64,000 bases of DNA from Luteitalea pratensis. Its GTDB lineage: Bacteria > Acidobacteriota > Vicinamibacteria > Vicinamibacterales > Vicinamibacteraceae. Under the pieces are notes generated by a model. The model searched no databases and had not been told where the DNA came from. It was given only the letters and a program-made list of their open reading frames with translations. The stretch is from NCBI RefSeq assembly GCF_001618865.1, contig NZ_CP015136.1, positions 3,941,001 to 4,005,000 of the forward strand. The letters are read 5' to 3'. This document shows, in pieces, positions 58,446 to 64,000 of this stretch (within the stretch, counting starts at the first letter, position 1; each line of letters starts with the position of its first letter). The translations under genes and the position numbers were made by a program.

Positions 58446-59312
58446 GGACGGCTCTCCGAGCCGTCCATCTCCGCATGGTCGCTTCTCCGTCCCGTAGGTA
58501 GGGACGGCTCTCTGAGCCGTCCATCTCCGCACGGTCGCTTCTCCGTCCCGTAGGTAGGGACGGCTCTCTGAGCCGTCCATCTCCGCACGGTCGCTTCTCC
58601 GTCCCGTAGGTAGGGACGGCTCTCTGAGCCGTCCATCTCCGCATGGTCGCCTCTCCGTCCTAGGTAGGGACGGCTCTCTGAGCCGTCCATCTCCGCATGG
58701 TCGCCTCTCCGTCCCGTAGGTAGGGACGGCTCTCTGAGCCGTCCATCTCCGCATGGTCGCCTCTCCGTCCCGTAGGTAGGGATGGCTCTCTGAGCCGTCC
58801 ATCTCCGCATGGTCGCCTCTCCGTCCCGTAGGTAGGGACGGCTCTCTGAGCCGTCCATCTCCGCATGGTCGCCTCTCCGTCCCGTAGGTAGGGACGGCTC
58901 TCTGAGCCGTCCATCTCCGCATGGTCGCCTCTCCGTCCCGTAGGTAGGGACGGCTCTCTGAGCCGTCCATCTCCGCATGGTCGCTTCTCCGTCCCGTAGG
59001 TAGGGACGGCTCTCTGAGCCGTCCATCTCCGCATGGTCGCTTCTCCGTCCCGTAGGTAGGGACGGCTCTCTGAGCCGTCCATCTCCGCATGGTCGCCTCT
59101 CCGTCCCGTAGGTAGGGACGGCTCTCTGAGCCGTCCATCTCCGCACGGTCGCTTCTCCGTCCCGTAGGTAGGGACGGCTCTCTGAGCCGTCCATCTCCGC
59201 ATGGTCGCCTCTCCGTCCCGTAGGTAGGGATGGCTCTCTGAGCCGTCCATCTCCGCATGGTCGCCTCTCCGTCCGCCTGCGGCGATGGACGCCTCGGAGA
59301 GGCGTCCCTACC
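58438..59312. repeat. Tandem array of 15 REP units (56 bp each), closed by an inverted REP
   Basis: Units start at 58438, 58494, 58550, 58606, 58661, 58716, 58772, 58828, 58884, 58940, 58996, 59052, 59108, 59164 and 59220. Each has the hairpin GGACGGCTCTCTGAGCCGTCC, 21 bases split here as GGACGGCTC-TCT-GAGCCGTCC, followed by a GCATGGTCGCCTCTCCGTCC-type linker. Units differ by few bases (C/T at ACGGC or ATGGC, CATGG or CACGG, GCTTC or GCCTC). One junction (58660/58661) lacks 2 bp. The array ends in an inverted REP (59284-59312) that overlaps the RAYT stop codon. There are no unique spacers, so it is not a CRISPR. Confidence 0.93.
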
Positions 59313-59772
59313 AGGTCCAGAAGTATGGCCAGTCGTCTGCGTCCACGGCCAGGCCGGCGCGAACCGGATTCTGGCGAAGGTACTCGAGCTTGGCTTCGAA
59401 ATGTTCGTCGCGCCTGAGCCGATGCTCGAAGAAGTCTCGCTGCCATCGGATGCGCTCAGACCTGGCGAGGTATCGCTTGAGCGACGTGACTCTGCGCTGG
59501 AGATCGGTCGACGGCGGTACTCTCGCCAGGAGATGCACGTGGTCCGGCATCACGACGCACGCCAGCAGAAGCCACGCGCCCGCCTGCTGTTGAAACCTCA
59601 GCGAGTTCTTGATGGCGTTGGCAATCCGCGGATCGCACAACTGGTTGAGCCCGCGAGGCGTTCCGCACACGGTGAGGAGGAAGATGCCGTCAGCCGTCAG
59701 CCACGTCGGCCTGCCGTGAGGCAGGCACAGTCGGTCGTGCCAGTCATCCGGCTGCGTCGGCGCAGTGGGCAT
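59308..59772 (-). CDS. REP-associated tyrosine transposase (RAYT)
   Basis: A 154-residue Y1/HUH transposase of the RAYT type. It shows DGIFLLTVCGTPRGLNQLC, the HUH metal motif in VVMPDHVHLLARVP near 74-87, FEHRLRRDEHFEAK, and the nucleophile Tyr in KLEYLRQNPVRAGLA near 128-142 before WPYFWTW. RAYTs are single-copy genes thought to mobilise REP/REPIN sequences through single-stranded DNA. REPs flank it on both sides: the tandem array downstream (its TAG stop lies in the array's closing REP) and two REPINs upstream. Length and motifs suggest it is functional. Confidence 0.92.
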   Translation of the reverse strand: MPTAPTQPDDWHDRLCLPHGRPTWLTADGIFLLTVCGTPRGLNQLCDPRIANAIKNSLRFQQQAGAWLLLACVVMPDHVHLLARVPPSTDLQRRVTSLKRYLARSERIRWQRDFFEHRLRRDEHFEAKLEYLRQNPVRAGLAVDADDWPYFWTW

Positions 59773-59902
59773 GCCTTCCCCCTGGGGCAGATCCCATGCC
59801 GTCTGTTCTGACGCGGTTGGCTTGAAGAGTGTGATCCAGAGTGCGTAATCTTCGCCACGCGATTCGACGACCGCGCGCGCAGGAATCGATCACCGCATCG
59901 TT

Positions 59903-59992
59903 GGTAGGGACCGCTCTCCGAGCGGTCCATCACGTCACGATCAGCTCTCCGCCCGCCGCTGGCGATGGACGCCTCGGAGAGGCGTCCTTACC
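59903..59992. repeat. REPIN, first of a tandem pair
   Basis: Left REP GGTAGGGACCGCTCTCCGAG, spacer with CATCACGTCACGATCAGCTC, right inverted REP ending GAGGCGTCCTTACC (one C-to-T change in the closing CCCTACC). Confidence 0.88.
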
Positions 59993-60024
59993 GTCGATGC
60001 GGCGCGGAGATGGACCGCATCGTT

Positions 60025-60114
60025 GGTAGGGACCGCTCTCCGAGCGGTCCCTCACGTCACGATCAGTTCTCCGTCCGCCTCTGGCGATGGACGCCTCGGA
60101 GAGGCGTCCCTACC
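60025..60114. repeat. REPIN, second of a tandem pair
   Basis: Repeats 59903-59992 with few changes (GATCAGTTCTCCGTCCGCCT in the spacer) at a 122-bp period. The right REP ends GAGGCGTCCCTACC, 2 nt from the stop codon of the HD-GYP gene. Confidence 0.88.
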
Positions 60115-60116
60115 TA

Positions 60117-61163
60117 TCAGAACATGCGGTCGCGCCGGGCCACAGAAGCGAACGCCGCGACGACGTCCGGGTCGAGCGCGAGGCCCGACTCGCCGCGGAT
60201 GTAGTCGATGGCCTCGTCGCGGCGGTCGTGGGCCGTTTCCCCGTGCGGATGCGTCATCGCATCGAAGACGTCGGCGACATGCGTGATGCGACCGGCCAGC
60301 GGGATGTCTCCGCCCGCCAGGCCGCTCGGATAGCCGGTCCCGTCCCAGCGTTCGTGGTGCGTGAGCGCGATGTCTTCGGCCGTCCGCAGCAGCATGCCCT
60401 TGCTGCCGGAAAGGATGTCGGCGCCGATGACGGTGTGCCGCTTCATCTCGTCGAATTCAGCGGGAGAGAGCGGTCCAGGCTTCAGCAGGATCGCATCGCG
60501 GATGCCGATCTTGCCGACGTCGTGCAGCGGCGCGGCGCGCTCGATGGTCAGGGCGGTGTCGCCGGATAGTCCCATCTCGCGGGCGACCGCGCCCGCCAGG
60601 CGGCCGACCCGTCGCGTGTGCTCGCCGGTGTTGTCGTCGCGGAATTCCGCCGCGAGGGCGAGGCGCTCCAGGATCTCCAGGCGTGCGATTTCCAGCTTGC
60701 GCGTACGTTCCTGGACCGTCGCCTCGAGCCCGCGATTGTGTTTGTCCAGCTGCAGGTAGAGAAACCGCGTAGTCAGCAGGTTACGAATGCGGAGCAGCGC
60801 CTCCACCGCGTCGAACGGCTTGTTCAGGAAGTCTTTCGCGCCGGCGCCCAGCGCCCGCTGGCGAACCTCGACGCTGAGGTCGGCGGTGACCACGAGGATG
60901 GGGAGGTAGCGCTCGTCGTTGAGCCGACCCTGAAGTTGTTGCATCACGCCGAAGCCATCGAGGCCGGGCATGTGCAGGTCGAGGAGGATCAGGTCGGGGC
61001 TGACCTGGCCCACGAGGGCCGCCACCTGCTCGGGCGCGGTCGTCGAATAGAGGCGGTGATAGCCGGCAGACGTGAGGAGTCGTTCCAGCAGGCGGATGTT
61101 CGGGGCCTGATCGTCGACGATGAGAATCCGTGCCCTGGTGATGGGCTCGGTCAGGTTCGGCAC
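60117..61163 (-). CDS. Response regulator with HD-GYP c-di-GMP phosphodiesterase domain
   Basis: From the GTG at 61163 the product is 348 residues: a receiver domain (ARILIVDDQAPNIRLLERLL; phospho-Asp in LILLDLHMPGLDG near 58; Lys in AKDFLNKPFDAVE), a coiled-coil linker (residues 125-165), and an HD-GYP domain with EHTRRVGRLAGAV, LHDVGKIGI near 223 and HHERWDGTGYPSGLAGGDIP near 275. It should degrade c-di-GMP when phosphorylated. No ribosome site is present; TATACT lies 6 nt upstream of the GTG, so the mRNA may be leaderless. Confidence 0.9.
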   Translation of the reverse strand: MPNLTEPITRARILIVDDQAPNIRLLERLLTSAGYHRLYSTTAPEQVAALVGQVSPDLILLDLHMPGLDGFGVMQQLQGRLNDERYLPILVVTADLSVEVRQRALGAGAKDFLNKPFDAVEALLRIRNLLTTRFLYLQLDKHNRGLEATVQERTRKLEIARLEILERLALAAEFRDDNTGEHTRRVGRLAGAVAREMGLSGDTALTIERAAPLHDVGKIGIRDAILLKPGPLSPAEFDEMKRHTVIGADILSGSKGMLLRTAEDIALTHHERWDGTGYPSGLAGGDIPLAGRITHVADVFDAMTHPHGETAHDRRDEAIDYIRGESGLALDPDVVAAFASVARRDRMF

Positions 61164-61169
61164 GGCCGA

Positions 61170-61175
61170 AGTATA
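61170..61175 (-). promoter_or_regulatory. Candidate -10 element for a leaderless HD-GYP transcript
   Basis: TATACT on the minus strand ends 6 nt before the GTG start codon; the -35 region is weak (AACGGA at 17-bp spacing). With the start codon at the expected transcription start, the mRNA would lack a 5' leader. The absence of a ribosome site agrees. Confidence 0.4.
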
Positions 61176-61198
61176 GGGGAGGTAGTGGCCGCTCCGTT

Positions 61199-61307
61199 GG
61201 TAGGGACCGCTCTCCGAGCGGTCCATCTCCGCATGTCGGTAAACCGAGATCGTGGACGCCTCGGAGACTTGGAGATGAGATGGACGCCTCGGAGAGGCGT
61301 CCCTACC
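61199..61307. repeat. REPIN between HD-GYP and nucleotide-sugar dehydrogenase genes
   Basis: Left REP GGTAGGGACCGCTCTCCGAG, an imperfect extra REP half (GGACGCCTCGGAGACTTGGA) and a right inverted REP ending GAGGCGTCCCTACC. It ends 2 nt from the TAG stop of the dehydrogenase gene, which is read on the minus strand. Confidence 0.88.
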
Positions 61308-61309
61308 AA

Positions 61310-62623
61310 CTACGCGCGGACGACGGTGACGGGGCCCGCTGGTTCCGCCTTGACGATGTTCCGGGTGTCCACCACGAGCGACACGCCCGCATATAACGCC
61401 GGGTCCTTGAACTGCGCGTGCGCAGTCGAGACCAGCAGGAGGTCGTAGCCGCGAAACGTCGTGTTGTCGCACGGCACCGACGAGAGGTTCAGGGAATGTC
61501 GCCGGCCGTGGCGAGCCTTGGGGAAGTACGGGTCGCAGTAGTCGACGTCCGCGCCCTTGTCCTGCAGGTACTCGATCAGTTGGTACGACGGTGACTCGCG
61601 GTCGTCGTCGATGTTCTCCTTGTACGACAGCCCGAGGACCAGCACCCGCGACCCCTTCACGCTCTTCCGGGCATCATTCAGGGCGTCGGCGACCTTGCCC
61701 ACCACGTAGCGCGGCATCGATGTGTTGATCTCGCCCGCGAGCTCGATGAAGCGCGTCCACATCCCGAACTCCGACGCCTTCCAGGAGAGGTAGAACGGGT
61801 CGAGAGGAATGCAGTGGCCGCCCAGGCCCGGTCCCGGGTAGAACGCCGTGAAGCCGAACGGCTTCGTCTTGGCTGCCTCGATCACTTCCCAGACGTCGAT
61901 CCCCATCCGGTCGAACGTGATCTTCAGTTCGTTCACCAGGGCGATGTTGATCGACCGGAAGACGTTCTCGAGCAGCTTGCTCGACTCGGCCACGCGTGCC
62001 GATGACACCGCGACGACCTTGTCCACGCCAGCCCCGTAGAGGGCCACGGCCACCTCGGTGGACGCGGGGTTGACACCACCCACCACCTTGGGAATGGTCT
62101 TCGTGCTGAACCTGGCGTTGCCTGGATCCTCGCGCTCGGGTGAAAACGCGAGGAAGAAGTCATCCGGACACGACAGGCCGGACGACTCGAGAATCGGCAG
62201 CACCTCATCGTCCGTGGTCCCGGGGTAGGTCGTCGACTCGAGCACGACCAACTGGCCCTTGCGCAGACGCCTGGCGATGGCGTTGGCCGTGTCGTGGATG
62301 TACGAGAGGTCCGGCTCACGATGTGCGCCGAGCGGCGTCGGCACGCAGATCAGGATCGCGTCGCATTCCCTGAGTTGGTCGAAATCGGTCGTGACCCCGA
62401 ATCGGCCGCGGGCGATCGACGCGGCGACCCGCTCCGACCCGATATGTCGGATGTAGGAATGCCCTCGCGAGAGCGCCTCGATCTTCGTGGGGTCGACGTC
62501 GAAGCCCCGCACCTGAAAGCCGGCCTCTTCGAAGACGAGGGCGAGGGGCAGGCCGACGTAGCCCTGGCCGATGATGCCGACGACCGCGGAACGGTCGTGG
62601 ATCCGAGCAAGTGTCTGATTCAT
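61310..62623 (-). CDS. Nucleotide sugar dehydrogenase (UDP-GlcNAc 6-dehydrogenase-like)
   Basis: A 437-residue NAD-dependent enzyme: Rossmann motif [20 protein letters not shown] near 15-34, [26 protein letters not shown] and the catalytic Cys in [20 protein letters not shown] near 270. It oxidises the C6 alcohol of a UDP-sugar to the uronate. [10 protein letters not shown]-type spacing and the PEREDPGN block fit the WbpA/UDP-N-acetylglucosamine dehydrogenase group better than UDP-glucose dehydrogenase. The product would feed surface polysaccharide synthesis. No glycosyltransferases are adjacent. Confidence 0.88.
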   Translation of the reverse strand: MNQTLARIHDRSAVVGIIGQGYVGLPLALVFEEAGFQVRGFDVDPTKIEALSRGHSYIRHIGSERVAASIARGRFGVTTDFDQLRECDAILICVPTPLGAHREPDLSYIHDTANAIARRLRKGQLVVLESTTYPGTTDDEVLPILESSGLSCPDDFFLAFSPEREDPGNARFSTKTIPKVVGGVNPASTEVAVALYGAGVDKVVAVSSARVAESSKLLENVFRSINIALVNELKITFDRMGIDVWEVIEAAKTKPFGFTAFYPGPGLGGHCIPLDPFYLSWKASEFGMWTRFIELAGEINTSMPRYVVGKVADALNDARKSVKGSRVLVLGLSYKENIDDDRESPSYQLIEYLQDKGADVDYCDPYFPKARHGRRHSLNLSSVPCDNTTFRGYDLLLVSTAHAQFKDPALYAGVSLVVDTRNIVKAEPAGPVTVVRA

Positions 62624-62800
62624 GGCGGAACGCTGGCGACGCGGTGCCCGCGCGGCGTGGTCAGCCTAGCAGAGGCCAGGCGCCCGGCGGAATGCTCGGC
62701 GCACGGACTCTCCTTCGACCCGGCAGACCTTGTGGACTGGATGAGGGTGTGTGATGCTTATATCTTGATTAGTATTGGTTTTGGTCCAGAGGACGTGACG

Positions 62801-63889
62801 TTGCCCAACAATCCCCTACGTCTCAAGAGCATCCACCACGTCAAGTTCGTGGTCGGCAATGCCAAACAAGCGGCCTACTACTATCGCAAGGCCTTCGGGT
62901 TCTCGCAGTTCGCATACAGCGGACTCGAGACCGGCAGCCGGCATCTCGCCAGCTATGCGATGGAGCAGGGCAAGGCCCGCTTCGTGCTCGCCACGCCGTA
63001 CCGTACCAACTCGCCGGAAGCCGCCCACCTCCACACGCACGGCGACGGCATCGTCGACATCGCGTTCCATGTCGAGGATGCCGATGCGGCATACCACGCC
63101 GCGGTCGAGCGAGGCGCCGAGCCGGCCCTCCATCCGACGACCCTGAACGACGAGTACGGGTCGGTCCGCCACAGCGCCATCAAGACGTATGGCGACACGA
63201 TCCATTCGTTCTACTCGTTTCGCGATTACACCGGGCCGTTCCTGCCCGGATACGTCGCTCGCGAGGTCCCCGGGGAGGACGTCGGCATTCTGCGCGTCGA
63301 TCACATGGTCGGCAACGTGGAACTCGGCAAGATGGACGTCTGGGCCGACTGGTACAGCAAGGTTCTCGGCTTCGCCCGGTACATCAGCTTCGACGACAAG
63401 GACATCTCGACCGAGTACAGCGCGCTCATGAGCATCGTGATGAGCGACAACTCGTACGCCATCAAGTTCCCGCTCAACGAGCCAGCCGCCGGCAAGCGCA
63501 AGAGCCAGATCGACGAGTATCTGGACTTCTACAACGGGCCGGGCGTGCAGCACGTCGCGTTGCTGACGCAGGACATCGAGCAGACGGTCACCAGGCTTCG
63601 CGACAACGGCGTCGAGTTCCTGAGCGTGCCCGATTCCTACTACGACCTGCTGCCACAGCGTGTCGGCCAGATCGACGAAGCGCTGGACATGATCCGGTCC
63701 CTGCGCATTCTCGTCGACCGAGACGAAGAGGGCTACCTCCTGCAGCTGTTCTCGAGGCCCGTGGAGGATCGCCCGACGGTGTTCTACGAGATCATCCAGC
63801 GGAAGGGTAGCCGTGGGTTCGGGAAGGGGAATTTCCGGGCCCTCTTCGAAGCCATCGAGCGCGAACAGGCGCTCCGCGGAAACTTGTAG
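62801..63889 (+). CDS. hppD: 4-hydroxyphenylpyruvate dioxygenase
   Basis: A two-domain VOC protein that converts 4-hydroxyphenylpyruvate to homogentisate in tyrosine breakdown. Iron ligands: His in DIAFHVED (N-terminal domain context), His in [17 protein letters not shown], His in [14 protein letters not shown] and Glu in [18 protein letters not shown]. The TTG at 62801 is preferred because AGAGGA lies 7 nt upstream and the product (362 residues) then starts just before [13 protein letters not shown], as in relatives. The ATG at 62741 would add 20 residues encoded by an AT-rich, promoter-like stretch. Confidence 0.9.
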   Translation: MPNNPLRLKSIHHVKFVVGNAKQAAYYYRKAFGFSQFAYSGLETGSRHLASYAMEQGKARFVLATPYRTNSPEAAHLHTHGDGIVDIAFHVEDADAAYHAAVERGAEPALHPTTLNDEYGSVRHSAIKTYGDTIHSFYSFRDYTGPFLPGYVAREVPGEDVGILRVDHMVGNVELGKMDVWADWYSKVLGFARYISFDDKDISTEYSALMSIVMSDNSYAIKFPLNEPAAGKRKSQIDEYLDFYNGPGVQHVALLTQDIEQTVTRLRDNGVEFLSVPDSYYDLLPQRVGQIDEALDMIRSLRILVDRDEEGYLLQLFSRPVEDRPTVFYEIIQRKGSRGFGKGNFRALFEAIEREQALRGNL

Positions 63890-63899
63890 AATCGGCTCT

Positions 63900-64000
63900 G
63901 TGCCTCGCTCCCGCCCGTTGCTCGCTGGGCTGTTCGACTACGCCGGCCTCTTCCCCCCGGCCTCGTTGACGCTCGGGGAGACACTGACTCGTTACGCGTG
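63900..64000 (+). CDS. Hypothetical protein, N-terminal fragment (cut by window edge)
   Basis: A frame opens with GTG at 63900, 10 bp after the hppD stop, and runs to the edge: VPRSRPLLAGLFDYAGLFPP, then ASLTLGETLTRYA. The opening LLAGLFDYAGLFPPA resembles a family of uncharacterised proteins that often neighbour tyrosine-degradation genes in related genomes; this is from memory and is inference. It is probably co-transcribed with hppD. Confidence 0.55.
   Translation, partial: MPRSRPLLAGLFDYAGLFPPASLTLGETLTRYA

Larger units (their letters stand above)
59773..60116. other. Intergenic region upstream of RAYT with two REPINs
   Basis: No gene is seen. The first 130 bp should hold the RAYT promoter. 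The rest is two near-identical REPINs (59903-59992 and 60025-60114), separated by 32 bp that contain a REP-like GGCGCGGAGATGGACCGCAT. Confidence 0.6.

Noticed and set aside
58438-59312. CRISPR array
   Set aside because: The 56-bp units repeat completely, including the linkers; there are no unique spacers and no cas genes.
57918-59446. Long repetitive protein genes on the minus strand (up to 446 residues, repeating PSLPTGRRGDHAEMD)
   Set aside because: They are read through the REP array and the symporter gene in antisense; the unit simply lacks stops on that strand, and there is no start signal or domain.
62741-62800. Upstream ATG as the hppD start
   Set aside because: The extra 20 residues are unlike the family and coincide with an AT-rich, promoter-like stretch; a TTG with a well-placed ribosome site lies just before the conserved N-terminus. 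Not fully excluded.

Overview
The window is a high-GC chromosomal segment, densely packed with genes, of a soil-type bacterium. The gene style points to Acidobacteriota, probably class Vicinamibacteria: exported multihaem cytochromes with TPR repeats, tandem small reaction-centre-type c cytochromes, a PEP-CTERM protein, P1 peptidases, DUF5924 and ChdC/HemQ. That placement is inference; no rRNA or other marker gene is present.

Layout. 1-13.6 kb: a metallophosphoesterase cut by the left edge, an ABC-2 exporter pair, a DUF1624 membrane protein with a MarR regulator, two paralogous two-haem cytochromes, an M3 peptidase, YaeQ, an eight-haem TPR cytochrome, a nitrilase-fold amidase and small exported proteins. 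13.6-21.6 kb: an accessory zone. An older, decayed element holds a frameshifted integrase. It abuts a younger island (16540-21540) inserted into the 3' end of a tRNA-Val(CAC) gene and bounded by a perfect 53-bp repeat. The island holds an integrase whose 3' end was hit by an IS630-type element, a P27-like small terminase, and remnants of TIR and DUF559 genes. 21.7-36.5 kb: core and metabolic genes (PAP2 phosphatase, SUI1/YciH, esterase, Upp, YchF, histidine kinase, amidohydrolase, Hpt, RpiB, DeoC, HemQ-like protein, spermidine-synthase-like protein, MscS channel, Ppa). 36.6-53.2 kb: an RND efflux pair, MFS transporter, ATP-grasp enzyme, TruA, an RluA-family enzyme, fructokinase, a glycine-betaine-type ABC system and a GH10-like hydrolase. 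53.3-64 kb: an MBOAT/SGNH acyl-transfer pair, P1 peptidase plus Na+ symporter, a REP-associated transposase (RAYT) with a 15-copy REP array, an HD-GYP regulator, a nucleotide-sugar dehydrogenase, HPPD and the start of a further gene.

The most distinctive layer is repeats. A RAYT gene (59308-59772) sits beside 15 tandem 56-bp REP units and is flanked by paired inverted REPs (REPINs), with more copies across the last 40 kb. Seven of the nine loci lie within 5 nt of a stop codon or supply the TAG stop themselves; one supplies the N-terminus of an ABC transporter protein. A second palindromic repeat family, and a set of 7-bp-period intergenic repeats at about ten loci, occur in the same spacers.
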